Shown piece after piece: positions 30,150 to 39,328 of a DNA stretch of 64,000 bases (within the stretch, counting starts at the first letter, position 1; the number at the start of each line of letters is the position of its first letter). The notes under the pieces were generated by a model that was given only the letters and a program-made list of their open reading frames with translations, ran no database searches and was not told the origin of the DNA. Source of the stretch: Betaproteobacteria bacterium HGW-Betaproteobacteria-11 (GTDB lineage: Bacteria > Pseudomonadota > Gammaproteobacteria > Burkholderiales > Rhodocyclaceae). The stretch covers positions 1 through 64,000 of the forward strand of contig PHCV01000006.1 in the NCBI GenBank assembly GCA_002842395.1. The letters are read 5' to 3'. The position numbers and the translations under genes are program-made.

Positions 30150-30155
30150 TATAAT
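30150..30155 (+). promoter_or_regulatory. mfd -10 box (TATAAT)
   Basis: GGGTATAATCG lies only 8 bases before the GTG taken as the mfd start. A transcript would begin near 30162, suggesting a nearly leaderless mRNA or a later start codon. Confidence 0.5.
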
Positions 30156-30163
30156 CGCCCGCC

Positions 30164-33100
30164 GTGCCGCTGCCTGAAATCCTTCCGTTGAATCCCCTGC
30201 CGTCGCTGTCCGCCCGCCCCAAGCCGGGGCAACGCCTCGATTTGCCGCCGCTGCTCGTCTCTGCCGATGCGTTGGCCATCGCCCGGTTGGCCGTAGCGGA
30301 CCAGTGTCTGGCCGTCATCACCGCCGGCCCCCTCGAAGCCCAGCGGCTGGCCGAGGAAATCGCCTGGTTCGCGCCTGCCTTGCGCGTACATCTCCTGCCC
30401 GACTGGGAGACCCTGCCTTATGACGGCTTCTCGCCGCACCAGGACCTGATCTCCGAACGGCTGGCGACGCTCCATGCGGTCAGCCACGGCCAATGCGACG
30501 TGCTGATCGCCGCCGCCGCGACGGCGGTCGGCCGGCTCGCGCCGGTGAGTTTTCTGGCCGGTCACACCTTCTTCATGAAAAAGGGCGAGCGGCTTGATCT
30601 CGACCAGCTCCGCGCCCAGCTTGGCCGTGCCGGCTACCAGCATGTCACGCAGGTCGTCGCCGCCGGCGAATACAGCGTGCGCGGCGGCCTGATCGACCTG
30701 TTTCCGATGGGCGTCGCCTTGCCCTACCGCATCGAACTGTTCGATGCCGAGATCGAGACCATCCGCTGTTTCGACGCAGACACCCAGCGCACGCTCTACC
30801 CGGTGGGCGAAATTCGCCTGCTGCCGGCACGCGAGTTTCCGGTCGGCGAAGCCGGCCGCACCACCTTCCGCCAGCGCTTCCGCGAAGCCTTCGAAGGCGA
30901 TGCCTCGCGCATCGCGCTGTACAAGGATGTCTCGGGCGGCATCCTGCCCGCCGGGATCGAGTATTACCTGCCGTTGTTTTTCGAGCAGACCGCGACCCTG
31001 TTCGACTACCTGCCGGCCAGCACCAGCCTGGTGCTGCACGGCGAGGTCAATGCCGCGATCGAGGAATTCCGGAACGACACGAGCAGCCGTTATCAGCGCC
31101 TGGCCGGCGACCGTTCGCGTCCGGTATTGCCGCCGGCCGGGTTGTTCCTGCACGCCGAGGAATTTTTCGTCGCCGCCAAGGCATTCCCGCAGTTTGCGAT
31201 AAAAGTCGGCGCTGGCGATACGGCGGATTTACCGTTCGCCCGATTGCCGCCGCTCGCCGTTGAGCGCAAGGCCGCCGATCCGCTGCTCCTGCTGCGCCGG
31301 TTCCTCGCCACCCATGCCGGCCGCGTGCTGCTGCTCGCCGAATCCGCGGGGCGGCGTGAAACCCTCGCCGGTTTCCTCGCCGAATACGGGCTCAAACCCG
31401 CATCATGCAGCGACTTCGCGGCCTTCCGCGGCGCCGGCGAAGATTTCATGCTCGGCGTCGGACCGCTGTCGGGCGGCTTCATCGCCGGCGAGCTGGCGAT
31501 CGTCACCGAGAACGAACTGTATGCCACCACCGCCCGTCCGCGCGGGCGGCGCAGCGAAGCCCGGCGCGCCAACCTGGAAGGCTGGCTGCGCGACCTGTCG
31601 GAGCTGAAGATCGGCGACCCGGTAGTGCATGAGCAGCACGGCATCGGCCGCTATCGCGGCCTGGTCCATCTGGATACGGAAGGCAGTACCGGCCAGGCAA
31701 GCAATGAATTCCTGCAGATCGACTATGCCAACGATGCCAGGCTGTATGTGCCGGTTGCCCAACTCGGCCTGATCTCCCGCTACAGCGGCGCCGATCCCGA
31801 CGCCGTACCGTTGCACGCCCTCGGCTCGGGCCAGTGGGAAAAGGCCAGGAAAAAAGCCGCCGAGCAGGTGCGCGACACCGCCGCCGAGCTGCTCCACCTC
31901 CATGCGCTGCGCGCCGCGCGCGAGGGTCATCGCTTCGAGTTCAAGCCGCATGACCTGGAGGCCTTCGCCGATGGCTTCGGCTTCGAGGAAACGCCCGACC
32001 AACTCGCGGCGATCGAGGCAGTGATCGCCGACATGGCCTCCGGCAAGCCGATGGATCGCCTGGTCTGCGGCGATGTCGGTTTCGGCAAGACCGAAGTGGC
32101 GTTGCGCGCGGCCTTCGTCGCCATCGCCGATGGCAAGCAGGTGGCCGTGCTCTGTCCGACCACGCTGCTGGCCGAACAGCACTACCAGAACTTTGCCGAC
32201 CGCTTCGCCAACTGGCCGGTCAGGGTGGCGGAAATCTCGCGCTTCAAATCGGCGCGCGAGCAGGCCGAGGCCATCGAGCAGGTCGCGCAAGGCGCGATCG
32301 ACATCCTGATCGGCACTCACCGCCTGTTGCAAAAGGACGTCCGCTTCAAGCGTCTCGGGCTGGCCATCATCGACGAAGAACACCGCTTCGGCGTGCGCCA
32401 GAAGGAAGCCCTGAAGCGCCTGCGCGCCGAGATCGACATCCTGACCCTGACCGCGACGCCGATTCCGCGCACGCTGGGACTCTCGCTCGAAGGCCTCCGC
32501 GATTTTTCGGTGATCGCCACCCCGCCTTCGAGGCGGCTGGCGATCAAGACCTTCGTCGCCGCCTGGTCGAGCGGGCTGATCCGCGAAGCTTGCTTACGCG
32601 AATTCAAGCGCGGCGGCCAGGTGTATTTCCTGCACAACGAGGTCGACACCATCGAGAACATGAAGGAGCGCCTGGCCACGCTGCTGCCCGAGGCGAAGAT
32701 CGTCGTCGGCCACGGCCAGTTGCCCGAGCGCGAACTGGAGCGCGTGATGCGCGAGTTCACCCAGCAGAAGCACAACCTGCTGCTGTGCTCGACCATCATC
32801 GAGACCGGGATCGACAATCCGCATGCCAATACCATCATCATCAATCGCGCCGACAAGTTCGGCCTGGCGCAATTGCACCAGTTGAGGGGCCGCGTCGGCC
32901 GCAGTCACCACCAGGCCTACGCCTTTCTGCTCACCGCCGCCGACGCCAAACCAAGCCGCGATGCCCAGCGCCGGCTGGAGGCGATCCTGGCGATGGAAGA
33001 ACTCGGCTCGGGCTTCTTCCTCGCCATGCACGACCTGGAGATTCGCGGCGCCGGCGAGGTATTGGGCGAGAACCAGAGCGGCGAGATTCACGAGATCGGC

Positions 33101-33622
33101 TTCGCCCTCTACACCAGCATGCTCGATACCGCCGTCAAGGCATTGAAGGAAGGCAGGACGATCCCCGACCTGACCCAGCCGCTGTCGATCACCGCCGAAA
33201 TCAACCTGCATGTGCCGGCACTCCTGCCCGACAGTTACTGCCCCGACGTCCATGAACGGCTCACGCTCTACAAGCGGCTGGCCAGCTGCGACGACGATGA
33301 GGCGCTCACCGCCGTGCAGGAAGAACTGATCGACCGCTACGGCGAGCTGCCCGCCCAGGCCCGGACGCTGCTCGAAGTGCATCGCCTGCGCCTGCTCTGC
33401 AAGTCGCGCGGCATCGCCCGGCTCGACGCCGGAACGGCCGCGATACAATTGCACTTCATGCCGCAGCCGCCGATCGACCCCGCGCGGATCATTCGCCTGA
33501 TCCAGAGCGACCGCGATTTCAAGCTTGCCGGCCCGGACAAGCTGCTCTGGAAAAAAACCACGGCCGATCTTGCCCAGCGCCTGCACGCCGTGCGCGAACT
33601 GCTGAAGAAATTGCACCCATGA
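30164..33622 (+). CDS. mfd: transcription-repair coupling factor
   Basis: Removes stalled RNA polymerase and recruits UvrA. The 1152-residue product has the UvrB-homology region (LPDWETLPYDGFSPHQDLISERL), the RNA polymerase-interaction domain (IGDPVVHEQHGIGRYRGL, about 480-540), translocase motifs (DVGFGKTEVALRAAF, IIDEEHRFGV, LTATPIPRTL, LRGRVGRSHHQAYAFLL) and the C-terminal domain. The GTG start at 30164 is the most upstream; a TTG at 30188 is an alternative given the promoter at 30150. A dispersed-element copy encodes KVGAGDTADL near 346-355, between the N-terminal domains and the interaction domain. Confidence 0.96.
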   Translation: MPLPEILPLNPLPSLSARPKPGQRLDLPPLLVSADALAIARLAVADQCLAVITAGPLEAQRLAEEIAWFAPALRVHLLPDWETLPYDGFSPHQDLISERLATLHAVSHGQCDVLIAAAATAVGRLAPVSFLAGHTFFMKKGERLDLDQLRAQLGRAGYQHVTQVVAAGEYSVRGGLIDLFPMGVALPYRIELFDAEIETIRCFDADTQRTLYPVGEIRLLPAREFPVGEAGRTTFRQRFREAFEGDASRIALYKDVSGGILPAGIEYYLPLFFEQTATLFDYLPASTSLVLHGEVNAAIEEFRNDTSSRYQRLAGDRSRPVLPPAGLFLHAEEFFVAAKAFPQFAIKVGAGDTADLPFARLPPLAVERKAADPLLLLRRFLATHAGRVLLLAESAGRRETLAGFLAEYGLKPASCSDFAAFRGAGEDFMLGVGPLSGGFIAGELAIVTENELYATTARPRGRRSEARRANLEGWLRDLSELKIGDPVVHEQHGIGRYRGLVHLDTEGSTGQASNEFLQIDYANDARLYVPVAQLGLISRYSGADPDAVPLHALGSGQWEKARKKAAEQVRDTAAELLHLHALRAAREGHRFEFKPHDLEAFADGFGFEETPDQLAAIEAVIADMASGKPMDRLVCGDVGFGKTEVALRAAFVAIADGKQVAVLCPTTLLAEQHYQNFADRFANWPVRVAEISRFKSAREQAEAIEQVAQGAIDILIGTHRLLQKDVRFKRLGLAIIDEEHRFGVRQKEALKRLRAEIDILTLTATPIPRTLGLSLEGLRDFSVIATPPSRRLAIKTFVAAWSSGLIREACLREFKRGGQVYFLHNEVDTIENMKERLATLLPEAKIVVGHGQLPERELERVMREFTQQKHNLLLCSTIIETGIDNPHANTIIINRADKFGLAQLHQLRGRVGRSHHQAYAFLLTAADAKPSRDAQRRLEAILAMEELGSGFFLAMHDLEIRGAGEVLGENQSGEIHEIGFALYTSMLDTAVKALKEGRTIPDLTQPLSITAEINLHVPALLPDSYCPDVHERLTLYKRLASCDDDEALTAVQEELIDRYGELPAQARTLLEVHRLRLLCKSRGIARLDAGTAAIQLHFMPQPPIDPARIIRLIQSDRDFKLAGPDKLLWKKTTADLAQRLHAVRELLKKLHP
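31201..31226 (+). repeat. dispersed element in mfd
   Basis: AAAAGTCGGCGCTGGCGAT then ACGGCGG. It encodes KVGAGDTAD in a variable region of Mfd. Confidence 0.7.
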
Positions 33623-33667
33623 CGGGAATGATCTGAAATTCCGATTCCATCCACCGCGAGATCTGCC

Positions 33668-34894
33668 ATGCCTTTGATCCAGCCCCTGCGCGGCCTGCGC
33701 CCCGCGCCCGAACACGCCGCCGAAGTCGCCGCCCCGCCCTACGACGTCCTCTCCAGCGCCGAAGCGCGCGCACGCGCCGCCGGCAAGCCGTGGTCCTTCC
33801 TCCACATCTCGAAGGCCGAGATCGACCTGCCGCCCGGCGCCGATCTCCACGCGCCCGAGGTTTACGCCAAGGCCGCGGAGAACCTGGCGAAAATGCTCGA
33901 AGCCGGGATCCTGCGCCGCGATGGGACGGCCACCTATTACGCTTACCGGCTGACCATGGGCGCGCACGTGCAGACCGGGCTCGTCGTCGTCGCCAGCATA
34001 GCCGCCTATGATGCAGGGCGCATCAAGAAGCACGAATTCACCCGCCCGGACAAGGAAGACGACCGCGTCCGCCAGATCGAAGCCCTGAATGCCCAGACCG
34101 GCCCGGTGCTGCTCGCCTATCCGCCCTCGGCCGCCATCGACGCGCTGATCGCCGAGGCCGCCAGCGGCGCGACGGATGCCGACGTCAGCGCCGCCGACGG
34201 CATCCGTCACCAGCTCTGGGTGGTGCGTGATGCACGGCTCGTCGACGAACTCACCTCCCGCTTCGAAGCCCTCGAAGCGCTCTACATCGCCGATGGTCAC
34301 CACCGTTCCGCCGCCGCCTCGCGGGTGGCCGCCGCCCGTCGCCGGAGTGGCCGCGAAACCTCGGCGGACTATTTCCTCGCCGTGGTCTTTCCCCACCACG
34401 AGATGCAGATTCTCGACTACAACCGCATCGTCAAGGATTTGAACGGCCTCGAAAAGTCGGCGCTGGTGACACGCTGCGAGGCAGCATTCTCCGTCGAGAA
34501 AAGCGCCGCGCGCGTGACGCCCTCACGGCCCGGCGAGTTCGGCATGTATCTTCCCGGCCAGTGGTACCGGCTGAACATCCGGCCCGAACGCATCCCCAGC
34601 GACCCGGTGGCCAGCCTCGATGTCTCGCTGCTTTCCGACCACCTGCTCGGCCCCCTCCTCGGCATCACCGATCTGCGCCGCGACACGCGCATCGATTTCG
34701 TCGGCGGCATCCGCGGTCTCGGCGAACTCGAACGCCGCGTCGATTCGGGTGAGATGGCAGTGGCCTTCGCCCTCCATCCGACGCGCATGGAACAACTGAT
34801 GGCCGTGGCCGACAGCAACCAGGTCATGCCACCCAAATCCACCTGGTTCGAACCCAAGCTCGCCGACGGCCTGGTCTCGCACGTCCTCGACTAA
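33668..34894 (+). CDS. DUF1015 family protein
   Basis: A 408-residue soluble protein of the DUF1015 family, of unknown biochemical role. Family segments include PLIQPLRGLRPAPEHAAEVA, APPYDVLSSAEARA, KKHEFTRPDKEDDR, ALYIADGHHRSAAA and LAVVFPHHEMQILDYNR. The insertion after NGLE (KSALVTRCE, about 262-270) is written by a dispersed-element copy. It lies 45 bases after mfd, and is followed by a hairpin at 34902. Confidence 0.85.
   Translation: MPLIQPLRGLRPAPEHAAEVAAPPYDVLSSAEARARAAGKPWSFLHISKAEIDLPPGADLHAPEVYAKAAENLAKMLEAGILRRDGTATYYAYRLTMGAHVQTGLVVVASIAAYDAGRIKKHEFTRPDKEDDRVRQIEALNAQTGPVLLAYPPSAAIDALIAEAASGATDADVSAADGIRHQLWVVRDARLVDELTSRFEALEALYIADGHHRSAAASRVAAARRRSGRETSADYFLAVVFPHHEMQILDYNRIVKDLNGLEKSALVTRCEAAFSVEKSAARVTPSRPGEFGMYLPGQWYRLNIRPERIPSDPVASLDVSLLSDHLLGPLLGITDLRRDTRIDFVGGIRGLGELERRVDSGEMAVAFALHPTRMEQLMAVADSNQVMPPKSTWFEPKLADGLVSHVLD
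34451..34477 (+). repeat. dispersed element in the DUF1015 gene
   Basis: GAAAAGTCGGCGCTGGTGAC then ACGCTGC. It encodes EKSALVTRC. Confidence 0.75.
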
Positions 34895-34901
34895 CTTTCA
34901 G

Positions 34902-34926
34902 GATGCGGGAAACATCACCCCGCATC
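34902..34926 (+). terminator. GATGCGGG hairpin, copy 2, after the DUF1015 gene
   Basis: GATGCGGG, short AAACATCA loop, CCCGCATC, extended by CTTTCAG/ATGAAAG flanks. It begins 7 bases after the stop codon. Nearly identical to 2266-2290. No U-run. Confidence 0.55.
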
Positions 34927-35064
34927 ATGAAAGTCAGTCCATTTCAAACACCCGCCCCCCTTCGCCCCCCTCGCGGGGGGTTCCTGGTTTGCTCGCTGCG
35001 CTCGAAGGAAGTGCAAAGCCGCTCGAATATCACAGGGCGCACTTGTTTTGTATTTCGTTAAGGG

Positions 35065-35090
35065 ATGCGCAAGCCGCAAGGCCTGCGCAT
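35065..35090 (-). terminator. hairpin after the TonB receptor operon
   Basis: ATGCGCAAGCC, GCAA loop, GGCCTGCGCAT: a strong stem 9 bases after the end of the minus-strand receptor gene. No clear U-run follows. Confidence 0.5.
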
Positions 35091-35098
35091 ATGCCGGG

Positions 35099-37420
35099 TC
35101 AGTAGTCGAACTTCAGCTCGGCCGTCCATACCCGCTGCGGGTAGGGATGGAACGCATAAGCCTTGGCGTTATTGAGGTTGTCCACACCCACGGCAGCGCT
35201 CCAGTGCCTGGCCAGCTTGTAGCGCAGCCGCGCATCCACAATGAAAAACGAGCTCATGCCCCCGTAGGTGTCGGGGTTGATGTCGCTGCCATCCAGGGTG
35301 TTGTACTGACGCCCGCTGTAACGCGCGCCCAGCGCATAGGAAAGGCGATCAGTCTGGCGATAAGTGGCGCTGAGGCTGGCCCGCCAGTCGGGAATGCGCG
35401 GCTGTTTGTGACCGACGCTGGCTGGATTTTTATCGTTCTTCTTGATCACCGAATCGGTCCAGGTAAGGCTGCCCGACAGATCGAGTCCGCGAATGCCGAC
35501 ATCGGCGGCCTGATAGGCCAGTTCGAGCCCGTTGGTGCGCACCTTGTCGATGTTCTGAATGTTGGTCACCGTGGGAAACACGGTGGTGTCGGTCTGTGCA
35601 TAGAGCGCATCCTCCAGGTTCTCCCGGAAATAGGAGATGCGCAGCAGGCCATTGCCCAGATCGCGCTCGGCGGTCAGTTCGCCGGACCAGACCTTTTCCG
35701 GTTTCAGGTTCGGGTCGTTATTGACGATGGACGTGCCACTGACCGTGCCCTGGTAAAGCTCGGCGACGGTGGGTGTGCGATAGGCGCGTCCCAGCGAGGC
35801 GCGCAGCGCCCATAGCGGCGTGGCCTGCCAGGTCAGCGCGGCTTTGGGCGAAAAGTAGTTTTCCTGGCGCGCCCCGAGAGAGACGGTGGTGGTGGCGTTC
35901 GAAACCGAACCGTCATGGGCCTTCCAGTCTTCCCAACGGCCGCCCAGAACCGCCTTCCACGCAGGGGCGAAGCGCCAGACCTCCTGGGCGTAGAACGCGG
36001 TGGTTTCCGTGTCGCCGGTAAACGCCGACCTCCGCGCACCCGCGCCGCCGGCGATCCAGTTCGTGGTATCGGAGACCAGGGTGCGCAGTTTGTAGTGATC
36101 CCGATGGTAGCCGAAGCTCACTTCATGGGCGCCTGCAATGCCTTGTGGCCGCCAGACACCCCTGAGATCGAGCACCTGCCATCCCGTCCCCTTCAGGTTG
36201 GTGATCCTGCCCGCGCCACCGGCTTGCGCCCCGGGCAGGGCCACGGTAGGCGTGCGTGAAATATCCCGGTTGTAATCGTAGAGGCTGGCCACCGCCTCCC
36301 AGTCCCACTCACCCCCGCCGCTGGTCTTGAGCGAGAGCCCGTGCATCCAGTGTTCCTGGTCGGCCCGGCTGGGATTGAAATCGATCGCGGCAAGGGTGTA
36401 TCTCTTGCCGTCGATGTTCACGTTGCCGCTATAGACCGGATTGCCGGCGGCGTCGCGCAGATAGGAAGATACCCGGGTTTGCGCGTCGTTCTGCCACAGC
36501 CCCAGCGTATAGGTCGCGCGCACCGTGGGCAAAACGTCGTACGCGACCTTCAGTTTGGCGTGCTCCTGTATCGTGTGGGTGATGCCGGTGGCACCCAGAA
36601 TGACACGCGGGTTGTCCTTGACGTCGTTGTCCCGGTGGGCGCCGGTGACCACCGTATCTGCACCGCCGGCAGCCGTCGACGACAATGGTTTCGTTGCAAA
36701 CTGCATCGGCTGGCCGTGGCTGTCGAGCCGGTCCGCGCTGAGCCACCAGGACCAGTCGCCGCTGCGGTTGCCCAGCGAGGCGGACAAATGATTCCCCGCG
36801 AAATCTTCGTCGGTGCCATACAGCTTGTACTTTTGCGTGAAGGCCTGAACCTTGGCGTGGGCCTCGAATTTCTCCGGCATGCGCGTGGTCATGAGGATTG
36901 TCGCGCCCATCGAATTGCCCGGATAGAGCGCCGAGAAGGGACCGTAGATCACGTCGATGCGCTCGATTTCATCCGCCGTCACCAGGCCCCAGCGCGGCGG
37001 ATAGCTGAATGTGTTGCCCAGCAGGTTCGACAGCAGCAGATTGTCGCCGTATACCAGCGAACGGGCGCTCGCCAGCGTACCCCCGGTGCGAGAGGCCACG
37101 ATGCCGTTGGTGTCGCCAATGAAGCGCTTGCGAATATGGATGCTCGGCAGATACTTGAGCGCATCTTCGGTATTGATCACATTGATCGATTCCGCCATTT
37201 TCTCGGCCGTTACGCCTTCCGTCACCGCGGGAAGATCTTTCGGCACCGGCGATATCTTGCCGCCCATAACCACCATTGCACCGAGTTGCGTGGGTTCGTC
37301 ACTGGCTGGCGTCGTCGTCTCCGCGGCATGGAGCGTGGGAGCGCTCAGGGAAAAGGCGGCGATGAGGCAGGTGGCGATCGGGGTACGGCGGAACCGGGTT
37401 CTCTGCAAGGTGTGAGGCAT
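35099..37420 (-). CDS. TonB-dependent outer-membrane receptor, second system
   Basis: A 773-residue TonB-dependent receptor. A signal peptide precedes AETTTPASDEP; the TonB box is probably the QLGAMVVMGG segment; the plug holds EDALKYLPSIHIRKRF, IERIDVIYGPFSALYPGN and GATILMTTRMPEKF; the barrel ends RVWTAELKFDY. A good AGGAG ribosome site lies 6 bases before the ATG at 37420. It closes an operon with the BNR and thioredoxin-like genes. The ligand is unknown; the genetic setting and the operator shared with the hupE operon suggest a metal or metal chelate. Confidence 0.87.
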   Translation of the reverse strand: MPHTLQRTRFRRTPIATCLIAAFSLSAPTLHAAETTTPASDEPTQLGAMVVMGGKISPVPKDLPAVTEGVTAEKMAESINVINTEDALKYLPSIHIRKRFIGDTNGIVASRTGGTLASARSLVYGDNLLLSNLLGNTFSYPPRWGLVTADEIERIDVIYGPFSALYPGNSMGATILMTTRMPEKFEAHAKVQAFTQKYKLYGTDEDFAGNHLSASLGNRSGDWSWWLSADRLDSHGQPMQFATKPLSSTAAGGADTVVTGAHRDNDVKDNPRVILGATGITHTIQEHAKLKVAYDVLPTVRATYTLGLWQNDAQTRVSSYLRDAAGNPVYSGNVNIDGKRYTLAAIDFNPSRADQEHWMHGLSLKTSGGGEWDWEAVASLYDYNRDISRTPTVALPGAQAGGAGRITNLKGTGWQVLDLRGVWRPQGIAGAHEVSFGYHRDHYKLRTLVSDTTNWIAGGAGARRSAFTGDTETTAFYAQEVWRFAPAWKAVLGGRWEDWKAHDGSVSNATTTVSLGARQENYFSPKAALTWQATPLWALRASLGRAYRTPTVAELYQGTVSGTSIVNNDPNLKPEKVWSGELTAERDLGNGLLRISYFRENLEDALYAQTDTTVFPTVTNIQNIDKVRTNGLELAYQAADVGIRGLDLSGSLTWTDSVIKKNDKNPASVGHKQPRIPDWRASLSATYRQTDRLSYALGARYSGRQYNTLDGSDINPDTYGGMSSFFIVDARLRYKLARHWSAAVGVDNLNNAKAYAFHPYPQRVWTAELKFDY

Positions 37421-37488
37421 TTTTTCTCCTGAGGTTTTTTTGTTCGAACGAGGGTTGGAAATCTTCATTGCGATGAGCGATGGCCGGA

Positions 37489-37965
37489 TCACTTTGATCT
37501 CTGCGCCAGCCACGCTTGCACGGCCGTCTCGGGAAGCGGGCCGCTGAAGGCGACAAACCGATGCCCGGCATCGAACAGATAGGTGCGCGGCAACTCGCCG
37601 CTCCAGCGCCGGTCGATCTCGTAGCGCAGGCGCTCGGGGGAATCGCCGGCAAAGGCCCAGGTCGCGCGCCGGCCCAGGCCATGGGCTTCGAGCACGGCGA
37701 GGATGGCTTGCGGCTCCTCGATGCCGTCGGTGCTGACCGCCACCAGATCGAGCTTGGGGTTTTCCCTGGCGAGGGCAACCAGGCGATCCATGAGTACCTT
37801 GCAATATGGGCAGTCGATGCTCCACAGCAGGAGCGCGAACGGCCGCCCCTGGCGCGCCTCCAGGATGCGCTGCATCTCGCCCCGGCCGAAGGGATGGAGC
37901 TCGCCGGCGGTGGCGGGCAGGATCATGGAGAACAGCAGCGCACAAACGAGGAATGGTTTTTTCAT
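37489..37965 (-). CDS. periplasmic thioredoxin-like protein (TlpA-type)
   Basis: A 158-residue exported protein with a signal peptide (MKKPFLVCALLFSMILPATAG) and a thioredoxin fold carrying the CxxC motif in LLWSIDCPYCKVLMDRL, then the cis-Pro region in GELPRTYLFDAG. The first Met at 37965 gives a TGATG overlap with the BNR gene stop; a GTG one codon upstream is possible. It lies between the BNR and receptor genes and may keep a Cys-containing partner, possibly the BNR protein, reduced. That partnership is inference. Confidence 0.85.
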   Translation of the reverse strand: MKKPFLVCALLFSMILPATAGELHPFGRGEMQRILEARQGRPFALLLWSIDCPYCKVLMDRLVALARENPKLDLVAVSTDGIEEPQAILAVLEAHGLGRRATWAFAGDSPERLRYEIDRRWSGELPRTYLFDAGHRFVAFSGPLPETAVQAWLAQRSK

Positions 37966-39179
37966 CACCGGACATCTCGCGGGCGGACGGGGATCAGCCG
38001 CATGCCCTCGTTTTCGCTGCGCCAGAAAAGGAAGACCTCTTCGCCGCGCGAGAGCAGCCGTGGCTGGTCGGAGGCGCCCGTCGTTTCGGCGAGCGTCAGC
38101 GGCGCAAAGCTTTGTCCACCATCCGTCGAAATTTCGGCGCGGATCAGGGTCCTTTCACCGTCGAATTCCTTCCAGGCCAGAACAACCCGCCGCCCGCCGA
38201 CGATGATATCGGCATGACTGGCCTGCGCCCCGGCGACGATCCGCTGCCCTTCGACGCGACCCTCGTGCAGCCGGCCGTGGAAGGTCTTGCCTTCGCCCTC
38301 GACCACGTTGAACCAGATGGCATGCCGCGTGCCATCCGCCGCCACGGCCAGCGACGGCCCGTGATGCGGGCAGCCATCGACGCGCCAGCGCTCGAAGGTG
38401 GCGCGCGCGAAACTCCGCGGCGTGCCGTCAGCGCCGAGTTTTGCCAGGGCAAAATCCCGCTCGTTGGGCTCGAAGACATGACGAAAAAGCAAGAGCGGCG
38501 CACCGTCGCCATCGAGTGCGGCGGCGATGCGGCAGCATTCGCAGCTATGGTCGGCGACCTTGACTTCGGGCTGGAAACTGCGCCCGCCGTCGTTCGATAC
38601 CGCGACATAAATGGCCGCGCCGCGATAGGCCGCTTGTTCACGCTTGGCCCGTTCGAGATCGCGCTTGTCGATCCAGGCCAGGTAAACGCGGCCATCGCCG
38701 CCGACGATCAGCGACTCGAACCGATGGGTAATTTCCTGCCGATCGCGATGCACGGTCAAGGGTGGCGAGAAACTGGCGCCGCCATCGGTTGAGCGGGCCA
38801 ACCGGACCGCGCCGCTGTAGGGTTCGGCAAGCGGATGCGTCCAGGCCACGAGCAAAGCGCCATCGGCGGCAAGGGCAAGCTTCGGCCGGTTCTCGCCATC
38901 GGCGGAGATGGCTTCCGGCACGGCGTTGACCCGGATCGGCGACGACCAGTGGCGGCCAAGATCGCTGCTTTTGAACAGCACCACATGCTCGCCCTGCTTG
39001 CTGGCGGCCAGCAGCGTGCCATCGGCGGCGAACAGGGCCGACGTGCCCAGCTCGGTTTTCGCCGCCCTGTTCATCCTGCCCGCCTCCTCGGCAGATGCGC
39101 CCGTCATGGCCAGCAGGAAAGCGGCGAGGACGCGACCAATCTGCCCACGCACTGCCGCGCCGCTTGTACAAAAGCGCAT
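37965..39179 (-). CDS. exported BNR-repeat (sialidase-fold) protein with Cys/His motifs
   Basis: A 404-residue product with an N-terminal export signal (about 10-32) and a beta-propeller of BNR/Asp-box repeats: SSDLGRHWSSPI, STDGGASFSPPL, SNDGGRSFQPEV, STDGGQSFAPLT. True sialidase catalytic residues are not evident. Two unusual motifs, HSCECCRIA and DGCPHHGPS, place four Cys and several His together and could bind metal or form disulfides. It heads the operon with the thioredoxin and TonB receptor, behind the operator at 39241. It contains an element-like copy at 38424 (KLGADGT). Function not established. Confidence 0.78.
   Translation of the reverse strand: MRFCTSGAAVRGQIGRVLAAFLLAMTGASAEEAGRMNRAAKTELGTSALFAADGTLLAASKQGEHVVLFKSSDLGRHWSSPIRVNAVPEAISADGENRPKLALAADGALLVAWTHPLAEPYSGAVRLARSTDGGASFSPPLTVHRDRQEITHRFESLIVGGDGRVYLAWIDKRDLERAKREQAAYRGAAIYVAVSNDGGRSFQPEVKVADHSCECCRIAAALDGDGAPLLLFRHVFEPNERDFALAKLGADGTPRSFARATFERWRVDGCPHHGPSLAVAADGTRHAIWFNVVEGEGKTFHGRLHEGRVEGQRIVAGAQASHADIIVGGRRVVLAWKEFDGERTLIRAEISTDGGQSFAPLTLAETTGASDQPRLLSRGEEVFLFWRSENEGMRLIPVRPRDVR
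38424..38443 (-). repeat. dispersed element, degenerate copy in BNR gene
   Basis: Minus strand CAAAACTCGGCGCTGACGGC. It encodes KLGADG. Shorter than consensus and lacking the ACGCCG end. Confidence 0.4.
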
Positions 39180-39211
39180 TGCCTCGCCCCTGCCGTTTTG
39201 AAAGTGGCGCG

Positions 39212-39240
39212 AGTTTAGCGACGGAGTGTCGCACCGTAAA
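39212..39240 (-). promoter_or_regulatory. promoter of the BNR-thioredoxin-TonB operon
   Basis: Minus strand TTTACG, 17-base spacer, TAAACT, with a start near 39205 and the ATG at 39179. The spacer contains an extra half site, GTGCGACAC. The geometry matches the hupE promoter exactly. Confidence 0.55.
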
Positions 39241-39257
39241 TGCGGCAAATTGTCGCA
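39241..39257. promoter_or_regulatory. palindromic operator TGCGACA-N3-TGCCGCA (BNR operon)
   Basis: Read on the plus strand TGCGGCA-AAT-TGTCGCA; one mismatch from the perfect palindrome at 11400-11416. It directly abuts the -35 box. See the finding on a shared regulator. Confidence 0.7.
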
Positions 39258-39328
39258 CCCATTGCACCGCAATGGATTGCGCGAATCAGGCGTTCACGCG
39301 TTCACTCCGGACGAGTGAGTGGCAAAGG

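Noticed and set aside
35099-37975. The TonB receptor starting at 37975 with a 185-residue extension
   Set aside because: The extension is an out-of-frame reading of the thioredoxin-like gene. The signal peptide and AGGAG site fit the ATG at 37420.
37965-39179. Calling the BNR protein a sialidase
   Set aside because: Asp-box repeats are present but the sialidase Arg triad, Tyr and Glu are not evident, and no sialic-acid gene is nearby.
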